From DATAFT01 sp035544635 (lineage in GTDB: Bacteria; Acidobacteriota; Thermoanaerobaculia; Multivoradales; Multivoraceae): DNA of 7,346 nt. A program made the translations under genes and the position numbers. Below, piece by piece: positions 1-5,372 of the stretch; within the stretch, counting starts at the first letter, position 1, and every line of letters starts with the position of its first letter. The stretch covers positions 1 to 7,346 of the forward strand of contig DATKDQ010000069.1 of assembly GCA_035544635.1 (NCBI GenBank), written 5' to 3'. The notes beneath the pieces were generated by a model. That model saw only the letters and a list, made by a program, of their open reading frames with translations. It did no database searches and was not told the DNA's origin.

Positions 1-2
1 TC

Positions 3-596
3 GACGAGCTCCGCACCGAGCTGATCGCGATGGCGGAGGAGGATCTGCGCGTCCGCTCCGAGCTCGAGGCCGAAGGCAGCCTCCAGGAGGGCTACGCGCC
101 GCGCATGGAGGAGGTTCACCGGCGCAACGCGGAGCGGCTCGAGCAGATCGTCACGGCGCACGGCTGGCCCGGCCGCTCGCTGGTCGGCGACGTGGCGTCG
201 CGCGCCGCCTGGCTCGTGCTGCAGCACGCGATCGGCGATCCGAGCCTGCAGCGTCGCGGCCTCGAATGGCTGCGCGGCGCCGCCGAGCGCGGCGACGTCC
301 CCGAGATCGAGGTGGCGATGCTCGAGGACCGCATCCGCGTCTTCGAAGGCCGTCCGCAGCGGTTCGGGACCCAGCTCGATCTCGATTCGAGCGGGAAGCT
401 CCAGCCGCATCCGATCGAGGACGAGGCCGGCGTCGACCAGCGGCGCGCACGGCTGGGGCTTCCATCGATGGCGGAGCTCGAACGCGACAACGCGGAGCAT
501 GCCGGCGCGGACGAACACGCGCCGTTCTCTCCAGAAGAGTGGGCGCGACGCGAGCGCGAGCGCGAGGCATGGCTGCGAAAGGTGGGATGGCGATGA
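3..596 (+). CDS. DUF6624 domain protein, 5' end at or beyond the left edge
   Basis: I recognise this as a DUF6624-type protein, a family without an established function. The reading frame is open to the left edge, and the residues before the first ATG (position 30) read DELRTELIA, which looks like the normal family N-terminus, so the true start is probably just outside the window. Counting from that ATG, the family signatures visible are a DLRVR segment near residue 5, HGWP at 44-47, a QHAIGDP segment at 65-71, and the stretch LEDRIRVFEGRPQRFGTQ at 98-115. No signal peptide or membrane segment is seen, so a cytoplasmic protein is likely. The C-terminus is charged (Glu/Arg-rich) and ends in GWR. 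The next gene starts 124 bases later with its own ribosome site, so the two are probably not tightly coupled. The family call is fairly secure; the role is unknown. Confidence 0.85.
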   Translation, partial: DELRTELIAMAEEDLRVRSELEAEGSLQEGYAPRMEEVHRRNAERLEQIVTAHGWPGRSLVGDVASRAAWLVLQHAIGDPSLQRRGLEWLRGAAERGDVPEIEVAMLEDRIRVFEGRPQRFGTQLDLDSSGKLQPHPIEDEAGVDQRRARLGLPSMAELERDNAEHAGADEHAPFSPEEWARREREREAWLRKVGWR

Positions 597-630
597 GCTC
601 CACTTCCACCGGATCGACCGCACGCGCAAC

Positions 631-647
631 GTCGACGGCTGGTCGAC
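631..647. other. Small GC-rich hairpin after the DUF6624 gene
   Basis: Two copies of the palindrome GTCGAC (631-636 and 642-647) flank the loop GGCTG and can form a 6-bp stem 34 bases past the stop codon. There is no T-run, so a terminator role is only possible. Such short palindromes also arise by chance in GC-rich DNA. Confidence 0.2.
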
Positions 648-681
648 TGAAGCCGCGGCCGATCGCTCGAATGCGCCGGGT

Positions 682-687
682 TACAAT
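682..687 (+). promoter_or_regulatory. Possible -10 element (TACAAT) for the oxidoreductase-hydrolase pair
   Basis: TACAAT (5 of 6 matches to TATAAT) is an AT-rich island in a very GC-rich gap, 33 bases before the oxidoreductase ATG. No convincing -35 box is found 16-18 bases upstream, so this rests on the -10 match and position alone. A Shine-Dalgarno GGAGG (711-715) lies between it and the ATG. Confidence 0.35.
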
Positions 688-720
688 CCGCGGAGATCTC
701 CCTCTCCATCGGAGGCGCGC

Positions 721-1971
721 ATGAAGCTCCTGTTCTTCCATCTCATGCCCTACACCGACCTCCCGGACGACTTCACGGAGAAGAACGAGTCGGTGTGGGT
801 GGACATCGACTACGGCCTGTTCGATCCGTCGAAGGCGCATCGCATGTACAACGAGTTCATGGACGAGCTCGAGTATGCGGCGGAGGCGGGCTTCGACGGC
901 ATCTGCGTCAACGAGCACCACTCGAACGGCTACGGGCTGATGCCGTCGCCGAACCTGATCGCGGCGTCGCTGGCGCGGCGCACCCGCCGGTCCGCCATCG
1001 TCGTCCTCGGCAACTCGCTCGCGCTCTACAACCCGCCGACGCGGGTCGCCGAGGAGCTGGCCATGCTCGACGTCATCTCCGGCGGGCGCCTGGTTGCCGG
1101 CTTCCCGGTCGGCACGCCGTTCGACACCTGCTTCGCCTACGGCATGAACCCGAGCCAGCTCCGAGCCCGCTATCACGAGGCGCACGACCTGGTGCTCGCC
1201 TGCTGGAAGACCAAGGAGCTGTTCCGCTTCCACGGCCGCTACAACCAGCAGCCCTACCTCAATCCCTGGCCGCGCCCGCTCCAAGAGCCGCATCCGCCGG
1301 TGTGGATCCCGGGCGGCGGCTCGATCGAGACCTGGCACTGGTGCGCGGAGATGGACTACGTCTACTGCTATCTCTCCTACTTCGGCTACAAGGCCGGGCA
1401 GGCGACCATGAGCGGGTTCTGGGAGGAGATGCGGAAGCTGGGCAAGGACCCCAACCCGTATCGGGCCGGCTTCCTGCAGTTCGTGGGCGTGGCCGCGACC
1501 GAGGCGGAGGCGATGCGGCTCTACCGCGAGCCCGCCGACTACTTCTACAACCGGTGCCTGCACGTCGCGCCGCGCTGGGCGGATCCGCCCGGGTACCAGA
1601 GCGAGGCGACCAAGCGCAAGCGCGTGGTGTCGCAGGTGCAGCAGGCGGCGCAGCAGGCCCAGCGGCGCATCTTCGAGGCGAAGCCGACCTTCGAGGAGAT
1701 GGTCGAGAAGGGCTACGTCATCGTCGGCAGCCCCGACCAGGTGGCCGAGAAGCTGCGCGAGGTCGCCGTCAACCTCAACTGCGGGCACCTCATGCTGCTG
1801 CTCCAGTTCGGCAACATGCGCCGCGACCTGGTGACCCACAACACCGATCTCTTCCTGCGCCAGGTGAAGCCGCAGATCGAGGACCTCTTCGACCAGGAGT
1901 GGGAGGACCGCTGGTGGCCGAAGCCGCTCACCGAGCTCCAGATCGCGCGGCCGCGGGCGCTCGCCTCGTGA
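721..1971 (+). CDS. LLM class (luciferase-like) flavin-dependent oxidoreductase
   Basis: A 416-residue protein of the bacterial luciferase-like TIM-barrel family, which uses reduced FMN or F420 to oxidise an organic substrate in the cytoplasm. Visible signatures are NEHH at residues 64-67 (the loop that in luciferase carries the catalytic His), followed by SNGYGLMPSPNLIAA; the ALYNPPTRVAEELAMLD segment leading into SGGR at 120-123, with GFPVGTP just after; and PPVWIPGGGS in the second half. The C-terminal GSPDQVAEKLRE is a usual family ending. The ATG at 721 is chosen because GGAGG lies 5 bases upstream and the luciferase-like fold starts at once (MKLLFFHLMPY); the frame is open further upstream but without family sequence. 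The alpha/beta hydrolase gene follows after 16 bases, so the two are probably co-transcribed and may act in sequence. The substrate, and the choice of FMN or F420, cannot be told from the sequence. Confidence 0.93.
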   Translation: MKLLFFHLMPYTDLPDDFTEKNESVWVDIDYGLFDPSKAHRMYNEFMDELEYAAEAGFDGICVNEHHSNGYGLMPSPNLIAASLARRTRRSAIVVLGNSLALYNPPTRVAEELAMLDVISGGRLVAGFPVGTPFDTCFAYGMNPSQLRARYHEAHDLVLACWKTKELFRFHGRYNQQPYLNPWPRPLQEPHPPVWIPGGGSIETWHWCAEMDYVYCYLSYFGYKAGQATMSGFWEEMRKLGKDPNPYRAGFLQFVGVAATEAEAMRLYREPADYFYNRCLHVAPRWADPPGYQSEATKRKRVVSQVQQAAQQAQRRIFEAKPTFEEMVEKGYVIVGSPDQVAEKLREVAVNLNCGHLMLLLQFGNMRRDLVTHNTDLFLRQVKPQIEDLFDQEWEDRWWPKPLTELQIARPRALAS

Positions 1972-1987
1972 GCGGCGCGATGGGGTC

Positions 1988-2890
1988 ATGACCGGCGCGA
2001 CCACCGACAGCGAGGCGAGCGGCGCCGCGGCCATGCCGCGCGAGTCGTTCGTCGAGGTCGCGGGCTCCAGGTGCCGCGTCTGGGAGAAGGGCGACGGAGC
2101 GCCGCTGGGGTTTCTCCCCGGGCTGCGCGGCCTGCCGCGCTGGACGCCGTTCCTCGATCGTCTCGCCGAGAAGCGCCGGGTCGTCGCGCTGTCGCCGCCC
2201 GGGTTCTCGGGAAGCGGGCCGGGGCACCACGAGCTCGACGACCTCGCGGACTGGGTCACGATGACGCTCGACCTGCTCGAGGCGGCCGGGGTGGCCGGCA
2301 GCGACCTGGTCGGTGCCTCGGTCGGCGGGATGCTCGCCGCCGAGGCCGCGGCCTTCTCGAACGCCTCGGTGCGCAAGCTGGTGCTGATCGGAAGCTTCGG
2401 CCTCTACGACGAGGCGGCGCCCCCGGCGTTGTTCTTCCCCAACACGCCGCCGCAGCAGGACACGCTCCTGGTCTCGAACCCGGAAGCGCTCCAGGCGCTC
2501 ACCGCACCGCCGGCGGGCGCCGGCGAGGCGGACCTGCTCGAATGGGAGATGGAGGCCTTCCGCGTCAACGAGGCGACGGCGCGCCTGCTGTGGCCGATGG
2601 GCGACTCCGGCCTGCGCAAGCGCCTGCACCGCATCCGCTCCCGGACGCTCGTGGTCTGGGGCGCGGAGGACAAGCTCTTTGCGCCGAGCTACGCCTCGCT
2701 CTTCGAGCAGGGCATCTCCGGTGCCGTGCGCACCAGAGTCGTCAAGGGAGCGGGCCACCTGGCGTGGCTCGACCAGCCGGAGCAGACCGCCGCCGCGGTG
2801 CTCCGCTTCGTCGGCACGCCGCGCCAGCGCAAGCCGCGCGCCCGGCTGACCGGCGAGGAGCCCTCTCCGCCGGGTATCGCCGCCAAGTAG
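1988..2890 (+). CDS. Alpha/beta hydrolase
   Basis: A 300-residue alpha/beta-hydrolase fold protein. The likely catalytic triad is Ser111 in the nucleophile elbow GASVG (109-113), Asp228 in WGAEDKLF, and His257 in GAGHLAW. The usual HGxxG oxyanion loop is replaced by LPGLRG (43-48), and SPPGFSG (69-75) is the typical strand-4 turn. No signal peptide is present, so it is probably cytoplasmic. The tail (about residues 276-300) is Arg/Pro-rich and looks disordered. The start at 1988 has only a weak GGGG upstream; ATG at 2033 (residue 16) is a possible alternative, and family similarity begins only around residue 20. It follows the flavin oxidoreductase by 16 bases, so a joint pathway is likely, for instance opening of a lactone or ester made by the oxygenase. 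That reaction is inference; esterase, lactonase and C-C hydrolase activity all remain open. Confidence 0.92.
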   Translation: MTGATTDSEASGAAAMPRESFVEVAGSRCRVWEKGDGAPLGFLPGLRGLPRWTPFLDRLAEKRRVVALSPPGFSGSGPGHHELDDLADWVTMTLDLLEAAGVAGSDLVGASVGGMLAAEAAAFSNASVRKLVLIGSFGLYDEAAPPALFFPNTPPQQDTLLVSNPEALQALTAPPAGAGEADLLEWEMEAFRVNEATARLLWPMGDSGLRKRLHRIRSRTLVVWGAEDKLFAPSYASLFEQGISGAVRTRVVKGAGHLAWLDQPEQTAAAVLRFVGTPRQRKPRARLTGEEPSPPGIAAK

Positions 2891-2894
2891 AGGC

Positions 2895-2930
2895 AGGGCC
2901 GGCCGCGCACACCTGTGCTCCGGTGGCCCT
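2895..2930. terminator. Nested hairpin, probable bidirectional transcription end
   Basis: Starting 4 bases after the hydrolase stop, AGGGCC (2895-2900) pairs with GGCCCT (2925-2930), CCG (2903-2905) with CGG (2921-2923), and GCAC (2907-2910) with GTGC (2915-2918) around an ACCT loop. Small internal loops separate the stems. There is no T-run, so a classic intrinsic terminator is not shown. Its position between convergent genes suggests it ends the hydrolase transcript and perhaps the DUF3500 transcript from the other side. Confidence 0.5.
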
Positions 2931-2957
2931 CAGCGCAGGGCTGGGAGCGGCGGGCGT

Positions 2958-2968
2958 GTTCTATCGTG
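2958..2968 (+). promoter_or_regulatory. Orphan promoter-like element GTTCTATCGTG
   Basis: This 11-mer differs at one base from GTTGTATCGTG (4133-4143), which sits at promoter distance upstream of the glycosyltransferase gene. Here it points into the 3' end of the oppositely oriented DUF3500 gene, with no plus-strand gene after it. It could drive antisense RNA, be a relic, or be chance. Confidence 0.15.
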
Positions 2969-2971
2969 CTA

Positions 2972-4057
2972 CTAGTGCTCGACCGCCGCGTGGTGCTCGG
3001 CGAGGAGGTCGCGACCGAAGTCGCCGTCGTAGTCGCGCCACACCGTGTGGCTGTGGTTGGCATCGTTCTGCACGTTGTCGTACTCGATGAGGAAGGTGGG
3101 TGCCTGCACGCGGTAGTAGTGCCCGTTGCCCAGCCCCTTCTCGGTCGAGCCCATCCAGGCGAAGTGAATCTGCGCGAAGTCGGCTTCTTCGTACTGCGCG
3201 CGGCGCCTCGCCTGCAGGTCGGGCGGCACGTTCTCGACGTAGACCTCGATCAGGTGGCGCAGCGCCGCCTGCTGCTCCGACGTCATCGCCGCGGCGGCGA
3301 GCCCCTTGGGAGGCTGGTCGGGCCGGACCGCGCGCGCCGCGGCGGTGGCGATGTCCGCGGGGGCTCTCGGCGCCAGGATCGCCTGCGCGCGCTGCCCGTC
3401 GTCGAGCGACCCGAGCAGCGCTCGCGCCAGGTCCTCCTCGTGGCCGAGAACGCGCAGGCCCGAGCGTGGCCCGACGACGACGTGGTGCGGCTCGGCGCCG
3501 AGGAAGGTCGGGCTCGACGCCACGCGGTCGCCCACCAGCGTGAAGTTGAGCGAGAGGTGGTGCCCCTCGATGCTCCAGCCCCAGCGCGCACCGGGTCCCG
3601 GCTCACCGAAGATCGTGAGGTAGTAGAGGAAGGGATCGCGCAGGCGCAGGACCTGCTCGCTGCGACCCGCCTCCATGTCGATGAGCTTCACCAGCGACTC
3701 GAGGCTCATGATGGTCGACGCCTTGAAGTAGCCGCGGCCGGAGAGCGACGCGTTGAGGAGCACGTGCGCGAGATGCACCTGCTCCGCATCGAGGTCCTTG
3801 AAGGGCAGACCCTTGCGGTTCAGCTTCGGGATGTAGTGCCAGTCCTCGCGAGCCTCGGCGTCGAAGGGCAGCACGGCGCGCGCGCGCTGCTCGGCGCTGA
3901 GCGTGCTGATCAGGTTGCGGGCCGCATCGACGATCCAACCGGCGCTGGCGTCGGCGTCGCCGCCGGCGGCGCGCGCCGGCGTCGCGAACACCGCGAGACA
4001 GAGCACGGCGGCCAGGGGCAGCACCAGGGGCATCCAGCGGACGTCGAGATCGGACAT
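2972..4057 (-). CDS. Secreted DUF3500 family protein
   Basis: A 361-residue protein that I recognise as DUF3500, a family of mostly exported proteins with no settled function. Residues 9-30 form a hydrophobic signal segment ending in ATPARA, a good signal peptidase I site, so the mature protein should be periplasmic or secreted. Family signatures are DWHYIP at 72-77 followed by RKGLPF, WGWSIEGHHLSLNFT at 159-173, a GPRSGLRVLGHEEDLA segment, and FLIEYDNVQNDANHSHTVWR (322-341) followed by DYDGDFGRDLL near the C-terminus. The conserved histidines (166, 167, 335, 337) and acidic residues could bind a metal; that is inference. The ATG at 4057 is supported by GAGGAGA 5 bases upstream (4063-4069). 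The gene is convergent with the hydrolase and divergent from the polysaccharide genes, so it is probably transcribed alone. Confidence 0.9.
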   Translation of the reverse strand: MSDLDVRWMPLVLPLAAVLCLAVFATPARAAGGDADASAGWIVDAARNLISTLSAEQRARAVLPFDAEAREDWHYIPKLNRKGLPFKDLDAEQVHLAHVLLNASLSGRGYFKASTIMSLESLVKLIDMEAGRSEQVLRLRDPFLYYLTIFGEPGPGARWGWSIEGHHLSLNFTLVGDRVASSPTFLGAEPHHVVVGPRSGLRVLGHEEDLARALLGSLDDGQRAQAILAPRAPADIATAAARAVRPDQPPKGLAAAAMTSEQQAALRHLIEVYVENVPPDLQARRRAQYEEADFAQIHFAWMGSTEKGLGNGHYYRVQAPTFLIEYDNVQNDANHSHTVWRDYDGDFGRDLLAEHHAAVEH

Positions 4058-4070
4058 CGCGGTCTCCTCG

Positions 4071-4091
4071 GAGTCGGAGGCTCCGATTCTA
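4071..4091 (-). promoter_or_regulatory. Possible promoter of the DUF3500 gene with an overlapping dyad
   Basis: On the minus strand TAGAAT (4086-4091) matches a -10 box in 5 of 6 positions and lies 28 bases before the ATG. GAGTCGGAG (4071-4079) and CTCCGATTC (4081-4089) form a dyad with one mismatch and a single central base. It covers the -10 and the expected transcription start, as an operator would. No clear -35 box is present. Confidence 0.35.
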
Positions 4092-4098
4092 GTCTGTC

Positions 4099-4114
4099 AC
4101 CGCGCCGGCGCGGT
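4099..4114. promoter_or_regulatory. 16-bp perfect palindrome between divergent genes
   Basis: ACCGCGCCGGCGCGGT is its own reverse complement. It lies where a -35 box would be expected for the DUF3500 promoter and upstream of the glycosyltransferase promoter-like element, so a regulator bound here could affect both genes. All-GC palindromes occur by chance in such DNA, which limits confidence. Confidence 0.3.
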
Positions 4115-4132
4115 CGCTCCGATCCCTCGTCC

Positions 4133-4143
4133 GTTGTATCGTG
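4133..4143 (+). promoter_or_regulatory. Possible promoter element for the glycosyltransferase-sugar transferase operon
   Basis: GTTGTATCGTG is an AT-richer island 41 bases before the proposed TTG start; TATCGT (4137-4142) matches a -10 box in 4 of 6 positions. No -35 match was found. A near-identical 11-mer occurs at 2958-2968, which hints at a recurrent element in this genome. Confidence 0.3.
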
Positions 4144-4184
4144 GCGGGCGCCTCACCGCCCGGCTCGCTCGAAGGCACGCCGCG

Positions 4185-5372
4185 TTGACCTCGCCGACCG
4201 CGCCACGCGACACGCCTGCGCCCGCCTTCCCCGGCCTCCGCGTCGCCCTGGTACACGACTGGCTGACCGGCATGCGCGGCGGCGAGAAGGTGCTCGAGGA
4301 GCTGTGCCTGTTGTTTCCGGGAGCGCCCATTCACACCCTCTTCCACTTCCCGGGGAGCGTTTCCCCCGCCATCGAATCGCACCCCATCCGCACCAGCTTC
4401 CTGCAGAGCGCGCCGGGCGCGCGGCGGCGCTACCGCAGCTACCTCCCGCTCTTCCCGCTCGCGATCGAGCAGTTCGAGCTCGCGGACTTCGATCTGGTGG
4501 TCTCGAGCAGCCATTGCGTCGCCAAGGGCGCGCGGGCCCGCGACGGCGCGCTCCACGTCTGCTACTGCCACACCCCGATGCGCTACGCCTGGGATCAGCG
4601 CGACGCCTACTTCCCCGAGCGGTCGGGGGCGGTCGCCCGGACGCGCCATCGCGTGCTCGACGCGCTCCAGCACTGGGACGCGCGCACCAGCGGGCGCGTC
4701 GACGCATTCCTGGCCAACTCGAGCTTCGTCGCCGACCGGATCCGCCGCTACTACGGTCGCGAGTCGACCGTGGTGGCCCCGCCGGTCGACGTCGAGTACT
4801 TCCGGCCCGCCGATCGGGACCAGGAGGGAGGAGGCGAGGCCCATGCCCGGGGCGGCGAGGCGCCCTACGCGCTGGTGGTCGCGGCGCTGGCGCCCTACAA
4901 GAGGGTGGCGCACGCGGTCGAGGCCTGCGAACGGCTCGGGATCGAGCTCCGCATCGCCGGCGAGGGGCCCGACCGGGAGCGCATCGAGGCCCGCGCCGGC
5001 GCCGCCGTCAGAGTGCTGGGGCGCGTCGACGATCGGGCGCTCCGCGACCTCTACCGCGGTGCCGCGTTTCTCCTCCAGCCGGGGGTCGAGGACTTCGGCA
5101 TCGCCTCCGTGGAGGCCCTGGCCTGCGGCTGCCCGGTCATCGCGGCGGGCCAGGGCGGCGTCCTCGACATCGTCGAGGACGGCGTGCACGGCCTCCTCTA
5201 CCCGGACGGCCAGGGAATCGAGGGGCTGAAATGGTGCATTGACAAAGCGCTAGGAATGCACTTCAATATCTTGAACCTGCGCGAACGGGCCTCGCTTTTT
5301 TCCAGGGAGAGGTTTCGACAGCGCATGCGATCCGTCTTGCAAGGAATCTTGAGCGCCGAGGGTCGGGAGTGA
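4185..5372 (+). CDS. Glycosyltransferase family 4, polysaccharide biosynthesis (WbaZ-like)
   Basis: A 395-residue GT-B fold glycosyltransferase of family GT4, resembling WbaZ-type mannosyltransferases; it should add a sugar from a nucleotide donor to a lipid-linked glycan on the cytoplasmic side. Visible are VHDWLTGMRGGEKV (23-36), where the Gly-rich loop opens the N-domain, CYCHTPMRYAWDQ (126-138), LAPYKR with Lys239/Arg240 for donor phosphate binding, and the EX7E motif Glu302...Glu310 in GVEDFGIASVEAL. A Gly/Glu-rich linker joins the two domains near residues 210-225. No ATG precedes the conserved VALVHDW strand; I chose TTG at 4185, with GAAGG 9 bases upstream, because it lies just after the promoter-like element. 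The in-frame ATG at 4272 would remove the first strand. The stop overlaps the next gene's GTG by 4 bases (GTGA), implying translational coupling. The last 50 or so codons are much lower in GC than the rest. The sugar specificity is not known. Confidence 0.9.
   Translation: MTSPTAPRDTPAPAFPGLRVALVHDWLTGMRGGEKVLEELCLLFPGAPIHTLFHFPGSVSPAIESHPIRTSFLQSAPGARRRYRSYLPLFPLAIEQFELADFDLVVSSSHCVAKGARARDGALHVCYCHTPMRYAWDQRDAYFPERSGAVARTRHRVLDALQHWDARTSGRVDAFLANSSFVADRIRRYYGRESTVVAPPVDVEYFRPADRDQEGGGEAHARGGEAPYALVVAALAPYKRVAHAVEACERLGIELRIAGEGPDRERIEARAGAAVRVLGRVDDRALRDLYRGAAFLLQPGVEDFGIASVEALACGCPVIAAGQGGVLDIVEDGVHGLLYPDGQGIEGLKWCIDKALGMHFNILNLRERASLFSRERFRQRMRSVLQGILSAEGRE
5234..5267 (+). promoter_or_regulatory. 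Promoter-like element inside the glycosyltransferase 3' end
   Basis: A perfect TTGACA (5239-5244) is followed after 17 bases by TTCAAT (5262-5267, 4 of 6 matches to TATAAT). GTGCATT (5234-5240) and AATGCAC (5255-5261) form a perfect 7-bp inverted repeat with 14 bases between, overlapping the -35 box and spacer. This would place a transcription start about 95 bases before the sugar transferase GTG. It lies within coding sequence, so chance remains possible. Confidence 0.35.

Noticed and set aside
151..2376. Very long minus-strand open frame (741 codons) opposite the DUF6624, oxidoreductase and hydrolase genes
   Set aside because: It is the reverse-strand shadow of GC-rich genes: Arg/Ala/Pro-rich with no family motif, and the plus-strand products are clearly recognisable.
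3903..4184. Upstream in-frame extension of the glycosyltransferase into the DUF3500 gene
   Set aside because: It would overlap the signal-peptide region of the opposite gene and run through the divergent promoter region; family similarity begins only after about 4230.
4843..5229. 128-codon frame starting after the strong internal Shine-Dalgarno in the glycosyltransferase
   Set aside because: The product is Ser/Arg/Ala-rich and featureless, typical of a shifted frame in GC-rich coding DNA; only the ribosome-site match itself is worth noting.
2915..5242. 775-codon plus-strand frame running across the DUF3500 gene and into the glycosyltransferase
   Set aside because: It spans two real genes in wrong frames or strands and reads as a low-complexity Arg/Ala/Gly product with no ribosome site; GC-rich DNA has few stops by chance.
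5232..5250. Sigma-54 type promoter (GG-N10-GC) in the low-GC stretch
   Set aside because: The GG at 5233-5234 is followed after 10 bases by AA rather than GC, so the required spacing is not met.
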